Source of the DNA: Cupriavidus basilensis
GTDB lineage: Bacteria; Pseudomonadota; Gammaproteobacteria; Burkholderiales; Burkholderiaceae
NCBI RefSeq assembly: GCF_008801925.2
Contig: NZ_CP062803.1
Span: 62,001-126,000 of the forward strand
Length of the DNA: 64,000 bases
Reading direction: 5' to 3'
Part shown: positions 1 through 7,311 of the stretch, piece by piece
Numbering within the stretch: position 1 is the first letter of the stretch
How the letters are laid out: each line of letters starts with the position of its first letter
The notes under the pieces: generated by a model
Database searches by the model: none
The model's input: only the letters and a program-made list of their open reading frames with translations
What the model was told of the DNA's origin: nothing
Position numbers and translations under genes: made by a program

Positions 1-1047
1 GCGAACCCGGTGCCTACCGTCTGGCTGTCCAACTCCGGGGGGCTCGACGCCGCCTTCATCCGGCGCTTCGATATGGTCTTTGAGCTGCCGGTGCCTCCCA
101 GGCAGCATCGCGCCCGCATCATCGAGGCAGCTTGCGCTGGCCTGCTCGACACGGGCACCGTGCAAGACCTGGCCGAATCCGAAGTGCTGGCGCCCGCTGT
201 GGTGACACGCGCGGCGTCGGTGGTGCGCGCGATCCACGAAGACCTTGGCGCCCAGGGTGCGGCCAAGGCTATGACGCTGTTGATCGGCAACACGCTCGAA
301 GCCCAGGGCCATCCGCCTCTTGAGAGGTCCGTCGCCAACCGGCTGCCGCAGATCTACGACCCGGCCATCGTCAACGCCGACGCCGACCTGCGCGAGATCG
401 GCGCCGGGTTGATGCAGGCCGGCGGCGGGCGGCTGTGCTTGTACGGGCCGCCCGGCACCGGCAAGACCGCCTATGGTCGCTGGCTGGCCGAGCAGATGGG
501 CGTGCCGCTGCATGTGAAACGGGCGTCGGACCTGATGTCCAAATGGGTGGGCGAGAACGAGCAGAACATTGCCCGCGCGTTCCGGCAAGCCGCCCAGGAC
601 GGCGCGGTACTGCTCATCGACGAAGTGGACAGCTTCCTGCAAGACCGGCGAGGCGCAAGGAGCGGCTGGGAAGTGACGCTGGTCAACGAAATGCTGACGC
701 AGATGGAGTCGTTCCCCGGCGTGTTCGTCGCCTCGACCAACCTAGTCGAGGGGCTCGACCAGGCGGCTTTGCGGCGCTTTGACCTGAAGGTCAGGTTCGA
801 CTTCCTGAAACCTGCTCAAGCTTGGTCGCTTTTGTGCCGACAATGCAGTGTGCTCGCAATGGCGGCACCGGGCGAGGACTTGCAGGGGCGGCTTGCGCGC
901 CTGGGCAAGCTGACGCCGGGGGACTTCGCCGCGGTTGCGCGGCAGCATCGCTTTCGTCCGCTGGGCAGCCCGGCCGGCATCGTCGCTGCGCTGGAGGCGG
1001 AATGCGTCGTCAAAGAAGGTGCCAGGGGCACGCTCGGCTTCCTGTGA
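1..1047 (+). CDS. AAA+ ATPase with two ATPase modules, 5' end outside window
   Basis: The gene enters from the left edge already in frame, so its N-terminus is missing. What remains begins with the end of one AAA module: a sensor-1-like strand (VWLSN) and an arginine-finger segment (FIRRFD) followed by FELPVP. A complete second module follows, with Walker A GPPGTGKT, a pore-loop-like stretch (KWVGENEQN), Walker B VLLIDEVDS, sensor 1 ASTN and a second arginine finger (LRRFD). This layout is that of tandem Cdc48/ClpATPase-like AAA proteins, which remodel or unfold a partner with ATP. The next gene starts 62 bp downstream on the same strand, so the ATPase probably heads or belongs to the operon with the DUF2779 nuclease, WYL regulator and Sir2 enzyme. 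The substrate cannot be read from the sequence. Confidence 0.85.
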   Translation, partial: ANPVPTVWLSNSGGLDAAFIRRFDMVFELPVPPRQHRARIIEAACAGLLDTGTVQDLAESEVLAPAVVTRAASVVRAIHEDLGAQGAAKAMTLLIGNTLEAQGHPPLERSVANRLPQIYDPAIVNADADLREIGAGLMQAGGGRLCLYGPPGTGKTAYGRWLAEQMGVPLHVKRASDLMSKWVGENEQNIARAFRQAAQDGAVLLIDEVDSFLQDRRGARSGWEVTLVNEMLTQMESFPGVFVASTNLVEGLDQAALRRFDLKVRFDFLKPAQAWSLLCRQCSVLAMAAPGEDLQGRLARLGKLTPGDFAAVARQHRFRPLGSPAGIVAALEAECVVKEGARGTLGFL

Positions 1048-1109
1048 AGCCGGCCGATCCGTGGAATAATCCGCCAGCCCACGCGGGCAGGACAAGACAA
1101 GAACAAACG

Positions 1110-2618
1110 ATGCGATCCCTATCGAAGTCGAAGCTGATGGCCTTCCGGCAATGCCCGAAACGGCTCTGGCTCGAGATCCACCGCCGGGAACTGGGCCGCC
1201 ATTCGGCGGCTACCGAAGCGAGCTTCGCGATCGGACACCAGGTGGGCGAGATCGCCCGTCACCTCTATGACCCCCAGCAGACCGGCGCGCTGGTTGATGC
1301 GCAGGCAGAGGGCTTCGAGGCTGCCTTCGCGCGTAGTCAGGACCTGCTCGGTGCAGAGCGGGCGCAGCCGGTCTTCGAGGCGGGCCTGCGCGCCGCCGGT
1401 GCACTGGCGTTCGCCGACGTCATGCTGCCCGCGGGTGCCGGGACGCAGCGCACCTGGCGCATGGTCGAAGTCAAGTCCTCCACCGGCGTGAAGGATTACC
1501 ACCGCGACGACACGGCAGTCCAGGCCTATGTTGCGCGGCGCGCTGGCGTCCCCCTGAGCGCCATTGCGTTGGCCCACATCGACAGCCAGTGGGTCTATCC
1601 GGGCGGCGGCGACTACCGCGGGCTGCTGGTCGAGCAGGATCTATCGGAGCAGGCGTTCGCGCGAGCTGGCGAGGTCGAGGCATGGATCGCGCAGGCGCAG
1701 GCGATCGCGGGACTGCCGGACGAGCCAGAAATGACAACTGGCCGGCATTGCGGCGAACCCTATGAATGTGGCTTCCTTGATCACTGCCAAAGCCAGGAGC
1801 CCCGCGCCGAATACCCGGTGCAGTGGTTGCCGCGCGTGCAGTCCAAGGCGCTGAAGGCCCTGATCGAGCAGGACGGCGTGAGCGATATGCGGGACGTGCC
1901 AGACGCGCTTCTGAACGAGCGCCAGCTGCGCGTCAAGGCCCAGACGTTATCCGGCCAGACCTGGTTCGATGCAGCGGGCGCCGCCGCCGACCTTGCGGCG
2001 CACGGGTTGCCGGCTGTCTTTCTTGATTTCGAAACCATCCAGTTCGCGGTGCCGATCTGGCCCGGCACACGACCTTACCAGCAGTTGCCGTTCCAGTTCA
2101 GCCTGCACAGGCTGTCAGGCGCGGGCGAGCTGATGCATCAATCGTTCCTAGACCTCTCCGGCGGCGATCCGTCCCGTGCATTTGCCTGGGCGCTGGTCGA
2201 CAACTGTGGCCAGGATGGTCCGGTCTTCGTTTACAACGCCGCCTTCGAGAAGACGCGTATCCGTGAGCTGGCCGAGCGTTTCCCCGATATGCAACGGCCC
2301 CTGCTGGCCATCAATGCGCGCGTGGTCGACCTGCTGCCCGTCGCTGAGCGGCGTTACTACCATCCCGACCAGCACGGCAGCTGGAGCATCAAGCGCGTGC
2401 TGCCGACCATCGTGCCCGACCTGCGCTACGACGAGCTGGATGGTGTGCAGGACGGTGGTATGGCGATGAGCGCATTTCAGGAAGCCATCCAAGTACAAAC
2501 CGCACCTGCGCGAAAGATGCAGATCCAGTGCCAGCTCGAGGACTACTGCCGCCTCGACACCCTCGCCATGGTCCGCCTATGGCAATTCTTCACCGGCCGC
2601 ATCGGGCGGGCGAGCTGA
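1110..2618 (+). CDS. DUF2779 protein: Fe-S PD-(D/E)XK nuclease fused to DEDD exonuclease
   Basis: A 502-residue protein. The N-terminal half has the Cas4/AddB pattern: Cys15 near the start, D103 and E120-V-K122 as the PD-(D/E)XK catalytic set, then Cys214, Cys220 and Cys226, which with Cys15 could hold a 4Fe-4S cluster. The C-terminal half looks like a DEDD 3'-5' exonuclease: D306-F-E308, N376...E380, and Y479-x3-D483 as the third motif. The family is DUF2779; a combined nuclease role on DNA is inferred from the motifs. I chose ATG 1110 because the frame upstream overlaps the ATPase gene and has no nuclease-like sequence. It sits between the AAA ATPase and the WYL gene (15 bp away), which suggests one operon. 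Confidence 0.85.
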   Translation: MRSLSKSKLMAFRQCPKRLWLEIHRRELGRHSAATEASFAIGHQVGEIARHLYDPQQTGALVDAQAEGFEAAFARSQDLLGAERAQPVFEAGLRAAGALAFADVMLPAGAGTQRTWRMVEVKSSTGVKDYHRDDTAVQAYVARRAGVPLSAIALAHIDSQWVYPGGGDYRGLLVEQDLSEQAFARAGEVEAWIAQAQAIAGLPDEPEMTTGRHCGEPYECGFLDHCQSQEPRAEYPVQWLPRVQSKALKALIEQDGVSDMRDVPDALLNERQLRVKAQTLSGQTWFDAAGAAADLAAHGLPAVFLDFETIQFAVPIWPGTRPYQQLPFQFSLHRLSGAGELMHQSFLDLSGGDPSRAFAWALVDNCGQDGPVFVYNAAFEKTRIRELAERFPDMQRPLLAINARVVDLLPVAERRYYHPDQHGSWSIKRVLPTIVPDLRYDELDGVQDGGMAMSAFQEAIQVQTAPARKMQIQCQLEDYCRLDTLAMVRLWQFFTGRIGRAS

Positions 2619-2633
2619 ATCACGCAAACTCTC

Positions 2634-3605
2634 ATGTCAAAACGTTCCGATACGATCGAAACCGTGTTGCTGGCGCTGGAACTGCTGCGCCGCATTCCAC
2701 GCGGGCGCAAGATCTCTGCATCCGAGCTGCACGAACAGCTCAACAACACGGGGCACGCGCGCGACCTGCGCACCATTCAGCGCCAGCTAGAACTGCTCAG
2801 CGAGCATTTCGAGATCGAGCGCGATGAGCGCAGCAAGCCCTATGGCTATCGCTGGAAGGAGCGCGCGGCTGGCCTGGCGCTGCCGGTGCTGAGCGAGCAG
2901 GAATCACTAATGCTGGCGCTTGCCGAGCAGCATCTGCGCCACCTGCTGCCCGCCAGCCTGATGAAGTCCATGGACGGCTTCTTCCAGCAGGCGCGCACGA
3001 ACCTCGGTGCCGAGGGCGGCGGCAAGCGTGGGCGTGAATGGCTGTCCAAGGTAAGAGTGATCAGCACCACACAACCCCTGTTGCCGCCGAAGATCAAAGC
3101 GGGCGTGTTCGAGGCGGTCAGCAACGCCCTCTATGGCAACTACTGGCTGGACGTGGATTACAAGAATGCCTCCGGCAAACGCAAGGCGGCTCGCGTGATG
3201 CCGCTAGGCTTGGCCCAGCAGGGCGCGCGGCTGTACCTGGTGTGCCGCTATGAAGGCTATGACAACGAACGCACCCTGGCGCTGCACCGTATCAACGGCG
3301 CGCAGGCCTCGCCGCACGTGTTCGACAGGCCTAAGGACTTCGACCTGGAGAAGTATGACGCGGACGGCCGCTTCGGCTTTGGCGAAGGCAAGCGCATTCG
3401 TCTGACATTCCGCATCGACAAGGAGGCGGGCCTGCATCTGCTCGAATCGCCGCTTTCGACGGACCAGACGGCCACCGCGCTGGAGACCGAGTTCGAGATC
3501 AGTGCCACCGTGGTCGAGACCGCCCAGCTCGAGTGGTGGCTGCGCGGCTTTGGGGATCAGGTCCGTGCTATCCGGCGGAGTTCGTGCGAGGACAACGGCG
3601 TATGA
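2634..3605 (+). CDS. WYL-domain transcriptional regulator
   Basis: A 323-residue protein with an N-terminal winged-helix segment (about residues 1-70, including the DLRTIQRQLELL recognition-helix-like stretch) and a WYL ligand-binding domain in the middle (about 155-230, with YWLDVDYKN and LYLVCRYEG). WYL proteins bind nucleic acid fragments or nucleotides and often regulate phage-defence operons or DNA-damage genes. It lies 15 bp after the DUF2779 gene. Its stop codon overlaps the ATG of a 19-codon frame that runs into the Sir2 gene. It probably controls this operon; no operator could be identified, because the promoter lies outside the window. Confidence 0.85.
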   Translation: MSKRSDTIETVLLALELLRRIPRGRKISASELHEQLNNTGHARDLRTIQRQLELLSEHFEIERDERSKPYGYRWKERAAGLALPVLSEQESLMLALAEQHLRHLLPASLMKSMDGFFQQARTNLGAEGGGKRGREWLSKVRVISTTQPLLPPKIKAGVFEAVSNALYGNYWLDVDYKNASGKRKAARVMPLGLAQQGARLYLVCRYEGYDNERTLALHRINGAQASPHVFDRPKDFDLEKYDADGRFGFGEGKRIRLTFRIDKEAGLHLLESPLSTDQTATALETEFEISATVVETAQLEWWLRGFGDQVRAIRRSSCEDNGV

Positions 3606-3661
3606 CTACCGAAGTGAAACCAGCCGAACGCGGGGCCGCGCCCACAGGAATGGACAGATGA
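3602..3661 (+). CDS. 19-codon mini-ORF linking WYL and Sir2 genes by overlapping start and stop
   Basis: The ATG at 3602 overlaps the WYL stop (ATGA at 3602-3605). The frame codes for 19 residues, MTTEVKPAERGAAPTGMDR, and ends in TGA at 3659-3661, which overlaps the Sir2 ATG at 3658 (again ATGA). Overlaps at both ends are what a relay of translational coupling would look like. The peptide has no recognisable family. It may be a genuine small ORF, a coupling device, or chance in a GC-rich spacer. Confidence 0.3.
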   Translation: MTTEVKPAERGAAPTGMDR

Positions 3662-4485
3662 GAACCGAAGAAGAAAACATCGAACTGGCCGCCGACTGGA
3701 TCCGCAACGCACGCGGGCTGCTGATCACCGCCGGCGCGGGCATGGGCGTGGATTCTGGCCTGCCGGACTTCCGCGGGCCCGAAGGCTTCTGGCGCGCCTA
3801 TCCGGCGCTGGGCGAGGCCGGACTGAGCTTCCAGGACATCGCCGCACCGCATGCCTTCAAGGCCCATCCGAAGCTGGCATGGGGCTTCTACGGCCACCGG
3901 CTGGCACTCTACCGGCGCACGGTGCCGCATGCCGGCTTCGGCATCTTGCGCCGCTGGGCCGAAGGCATGCCGGAAGGCTACCGGGTCTTCACCTCGAATG
4001 TCGACGGACATTTCCAGCGCGCGGGCTTCGATCCGGACAAGGTGCACGAATGCCACGGCTCGATCCATGTCCTGCAGTGCACGGTCCCTTGCGGCGAGCA
4101 GACCTGGAGCGCGGACGATTTCGCGCCCGAGGTGGATGAGGCGCGCTGCCTGCTGCGCAACACGCCTCCACGCTGCCCGCGCTGCGGCAGTATGGCGCGG
4201 CCCAACATACTGATGTTCGACGACTACTCGTGGGTCGAAGAACGCACGGAAGAATCGCGGTCCAGGCTGGACGCCTGGACTCACCTGCGCCGCGATATCG
4301 TGGTCATCGAGCTTGGCGCGGGAACCGAGATCGCCACGGCGAGGTACTTTGGCGAACGCCATGCGGCGCGGTTCATCCGTATCAATGCCCGCCAGGCCGG
4401 CGTGCGCGATAACCGCTGGGGTGTCGGCTTGCCGGGCACGGCGCTGGGCGTGCTGACAGCGCTCGACGAGGCTATTGGTCGCTGA
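3658..4485 (+). CDS. Sir2-family NAD-dependent deacetylase/NADase
   Basis: A 275-residue protein with all the sirtuin landmarks: NAD-binding GAGMGVDSGLPDFRG at residues 26-40, TSNVDGHFQRAG, the catalytic His133 in HECHGS, and a zinc-site pattern (C-x3-C, then CPRCG). A late GAGTEIATA loop and a C-terminal INARQ segment also fit. Known sirtuins deacylate proteins; several phage-defence sirtuins (ThsA, DSR, SIR2-HerA) instead destroy NAD. The zinc cysteines point to the deacetylase branch, but the operon (AAA ATPase, nuclease, WYL regulator) points to defence. ATG 3658 is preceded by AGGA at 3645-3648. A strong hairpin follows the gene. Confidence 0.9.
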   Translation: MRTEEENIELAADWIRNARGLLITAGAGMGVDSGLPDFRGPEGFWRAYPALGEAGLSFQDIAAPHAFKAHPKLAWGFYGHRLALYRRTVPHAGFGILRRWAEGMPEGYRVFTSNVDGHFQRAGFDPDKVHECHGSIHVLQCTVPCGEQTWSADDFAPEVDEARCLLRNTPPRCPRCGSMARPNILMFDDYSWVEERTEESRSRLDAWTHLRRDIVVIELGAGTEIATARYFGERHAARFIRINARQAGVRDNRWGVGLPGTALGVLTALDEAIGR

Positions 4486-4489
4486 CGCG

Positions 4490-4519
4490 TTCCGGGCAGG
4501 ATGGCTGTCCTGCCCGGAA
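4490..4519 (+). terminator. 12-bp perfect hairpin after the Sir2 gene
   Basis: TTCCGGGCAGGA (4490-4501) pairs perfectly with TCCTGCCCGGAA (4508-4519) around a 6-nt loop. No T-run follows, so it is either a Rho-assisted terminator or an mRNA-stabilising hairpin. It separates the ATPase-to-Sir2 operon from the nuclease-helicase pair. Confidence 0.6.
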
Positions 4520-4641
4520 TGCAACGCCCCATCCTTTGCAGGAGCCCCCCACCCACGCAGGGGGTATCCGGTTGGGGGAAGTTCATGAATCATCGGGAGG
4601 CTCGTTGAACGCCGCGCCTGGTGGCATTGCAGGAGGAAAGT

Positions 4642-7311
4642 ATGTTGGAGGAAGGCTATCGCCGGACGGTGATTGTGCAGGGCCGGCTGGCCACGCGCGA
4701 GTGGCGGCTGAAGGCTGCGCGCGAGCGCATCCACGGCTTGCAGATTATGGCCCTGGAGCACATGGCGGCACGCCTGGCCGGCGGCTTCCTGGTGCCGGTC
4801 GACGACGAGAACCTGCGCGCGGCCATCCAGGCCGCGCTGCCGGTCACGCCGCTGGGCGAACTGGACGGCATCAAGGATCTCCCGGGCATGGTCGACGCCG
4901 CCGCCGACACACTGCGCAAGGCCTGGCGCGTTGGTATCGACCTGCAGGAGCGCGCTGGCCGGCATGCCCGGCTCGACTCCCTCGCAAAGCTGGAGGCAGC
5001 GGTGCTGGCACGGTTGCCCGCCGGCATGAAGCGGCCGGCCGAGCTGGCGCAGGCCGCCATGGCGCGGCTCGATCATGTGCCAGCGTTGCTTGGTCCCGTC
5101 GACCTCGCAGGCCTGGCCGATGTGGCGCCATGCTGGCGCGCATTGCTCCTGGGCGTTGCCAGGTACACGCCCGTGCGCTGGCTCGCCGGGCCGCATGACG
5201 TGCCATCGTGGCTCGCGGCGAGCGCAGTGCGCATGGAGCGCACCGCACCGGAGGCGCCCGCGATACAGGCCGTCAGCGCGTCCACCGCATACCACGAAGC
5301 CATTGAAGCGATGCGTTGGGCACGTGCCCTGCTCGCCTGCGGCCGGGCCAAGGCCAGCGAGATCGCCATCGCCGCCGTGGCGCCGGCCGAGTACGACGAC
5401 CACTTCCTCGCGCTGCGCGCCGACGCCAATCTCGACCTGCATTTCGTGCACGGCACTAAGGTGACCGCAAGCCGCGACGGGCAAGCCGCCGCCGCGCTGG
5501 CCGACATCCTGGTGCGCGGCCTGTCGCGGACGCGTATGCGCCGGCTCGCCGCGTTGCGTTCGGGGGCCAAGGGCCTGTTCGAAACGCTACCGGCCGGCTG
5601 GACGAGCGTCCTCCCGGCCGAGGCGCCGCTGGCCTCGGTCCAGGCGTGGGAGCGCCTGCTGGCGCGCCTGTCGCCCGAGGACTGGCCCGACGGTGCTGAC
5701 CATGGCCCCGCCCTGCGCAGCATCGTCGCGTTGCTCGACAGGGGCATCGGGGCTGCCTGGGAAGTCGGCGAAGCCGTGCTCGACGGCCGCGCGCGGACGA
5801 TCTGGCGCAAGGCGCTGCTGGCCGGGCCTGCCGCCTCGATCGACGCCACGCTGGAAAGCCTGAAGCAGGACGATGGCCTGGAGGCGTGCGTGTCCGTGGC
5901 CTGGATGCCGGCCAGTGAGCTGGCCGCCGCGCCGCGCCGCTTCGTGCGCCTGCTGGGGCTGAACTCCTCGCGCTGGCCGCGAGGCCTGTCCGAGGACCGG
6001 CTGCTGTCGGACCACATCGTGCCGGCCGCGGAGCTGGATCCGTTCCCCGTAGCCGCGGCGGACCGTCACAGCTTCCGCACCATCCTCGCCAGCACCGCCG
6101 GCGAAGTGGTGCTGTCGCGCGCGCGCCGTGACGGAGAAGGCCGTGTGATGGGACGTAGCTCGCTGCTGCATGGCCAGCCCGCGGAGACTTACCTGCGCCG
6201 CAACGCCGTGCCGGAGCATGCGTTCAGTGAGACTGACCGTCTGCTTGCGCGCCCCGCCGAATACCGCTCTACCGTGCAGGCCCGGTCGGCCATCCAATGC
6301 TGGCGCGACTGGCACATCCCGGAGCTCACGCCGCACGACGGGTTGGTACGCGCCAACCATCCGGTGCTGCAAGCCGTGCTGGACCGCACGCAATCGGCCA
6401 GCTCGCTGCAGCGCCTGCTGCGCAACCCGCTGGGATTCGTCTGGCAGTACGGCATGCGCTGGCGCACGCCGCAGAGCGGTGCCGAACCCATTGTGCTTGA
6501 CGCGCTCGCTTTCGGGAACCTGGTCCACATGACACTGGACCACGCGTTGCAGACGCTCGAAGCCGAAGGCGGCATGGCGCACGCCAGGCCTGCGCAGCTT
6601 GCCGCGGCAGTGCGCGGTGGCGTGCAAGCTGCTGCGGCGTCGTGGGAGGCCACGCAGGCTGTGCCGCCGCATGTGATCTGGCAGCGCACGCTGGATGACG
6701 TTCGCCTGTTGGCTGAACGCGCGCTGGCGTGGGGCGGCCCCACCTTACCTGGCGCGCGCGCCTACGGGGAAGTGCCGTTCGGCGGTGCCGAGCCCCGCGC
6801 CGCCGCCGCCGCCGGGTTGCCGTGGGATGCCACCGCGCGCGTCGAGATCCCGGGGACCGGCTTCCACATCGCCGGCTATATCGACCGTCTGGATATCTCA
6901 CGCGACGGCCGCCTCGCCGTGGTGCGCGACTACAAGACCGGCCGCCCACTAAAGGAGGAGGCCCGGCTCGACGGCGGCCGCGAGCTGCAGCGCTGCCTGT
7001 ACGCGTTCGCCGTCAAGGCGCTGCTCGGCGCCGACGTGACAATTACGGCTTCGCTGCTGTACCCGCGCGAGCCGGCAGAGCGAATCCTCGACAATGCCGA
7101 CGACGCGCTGGCCGAGGTTACCGGCTACCTGGCCGCGGCACGCACCAGCCTGCTGGCCGGTGCCGCAGTGATGGGCAAGGACACCGCCGGCACATACGAC
7201 GACCTCGCCTTCGCCCTGCCCGCCAATGCCGCGGCCACCTACTACCGGCGCAAGCAGGCCGCAGCGCTCGCATTGCTCGGAGAAGCCGCCGACGTCTGGG
7301 GAGCCCAATAA
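4642..7311 (+). CDS. AddB-like PD-(D/E)XK nuclease subunit
   Basis: An 889-residue protein. The first two thirds resemble the inactive helicase part of AddB/RecC-type subunits and lack a visible Walker A. The C-terminal third is a RecB-family nuclease: His629 (GNLVH), Asp748 (YIDRLD) and Asp763-Tyr-Lys765 (RDYKTG). The Fe-S cysteine triad of classical AddB is not seen at the C-terminus. ATG 4642 was chosen because AGGAGG lies about 6 nt upstream; a GTG at 4621 in the same frame would place that site inside the gene. The stop TAA shares its last base with the ATG of the next gene (TAATG at 7309-7313), so the two subunits are translationally coupled, as expected for an AddAB-type complex acting on double-strand ends. 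Confidence 0.85.
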   Translation: MLEEGYRRTVIVQGRLATREWRLKAARERIHGLQIMALEHMAARLAGGFLVPVDDENLRAAIQAALPVTPLGELDGIKDLPGMVDAAADTLRKAWRVGIDLQERAGRHARLDSLAKLEAAVLARLPAGMKRPAELAQAAMARLDHVPALLGPVDLAGLADVAPCWRALLLGVARYTPVRWLAGPHDVPSWLAASAVRMERTAPEAPAIQAVSASTAYHEAIEAMRWARALLACGRAKASEIAIAAVAPAEYDDHFLALRADANLDLHFVHGTKVTASRDGQAAAALADILVRGLSRTRMRRLAALRSGAKGLFETLPAGWTSVLPAEAPLASVQAWERLLARLSPEDWPDGADHGPALRSIVALLDRGIGAAWEVGEAVLDGRARTIWRKALLAGPAASIDATLESLKQDDGLEACVSVAWMPASELAAAPRRFVRLLGLNSSRWPRGLSEDRLLSDHIVPAAELDPFPVAAADRHSFRTILASTAGEVVLSRARRDGEGRVMGRSSLLHGQPAETYLRRNAVPEHAFSETDRLLARPAEYRSTVQARSAIQCWRDWHIPELTPHDGLVRANHPVLQAVLDRTQSASSLQRLLRNPLGFVWQYGMRWRTPQSGAEPIVLDALAFGNLVHMTLDHALQTLEAEGGMAHARPAQLAAAVRGGVQAAAASWEATQAVPPHVIWQRTLDDVRLLAERALAWGGPTLPGARAYGEVPFGGAEPRAAAAAGLPWDATARVEIPGTGFHIAGYIDRLDISRDGRLAVVRDYKTGRPLKEEARLDGGRELQRCLYAFAVKALLGADVTITASLLYPREPAERILDNADDALAEVTGYLAAARTSLLAGAAVMGKDTAGTYDDLAFALPANAAATYYRRKQAAALALLGEAADVWGAQ

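Noticed and set aside
822..1109. N-terminal extension of the DUF2779 gene
   Set aside because: The extension overlaps the ATPase coding region and codes Gly/Arg/Ala-rich sequence unlike the family; ATG 1110 begins the conserved part.
3568..5484. Long open frame on the minus strand across Sir2 and the AddB-like gene
   Set aside because: It lies antisense to two well-supported genes, has Arg/Ala/Gly/His-rich composition and no domain; typical antisense shadow in GC-rich DNA. The same holds for the long minus-strand frames at 27282-29051, 29750-31399 and 33907-36171.
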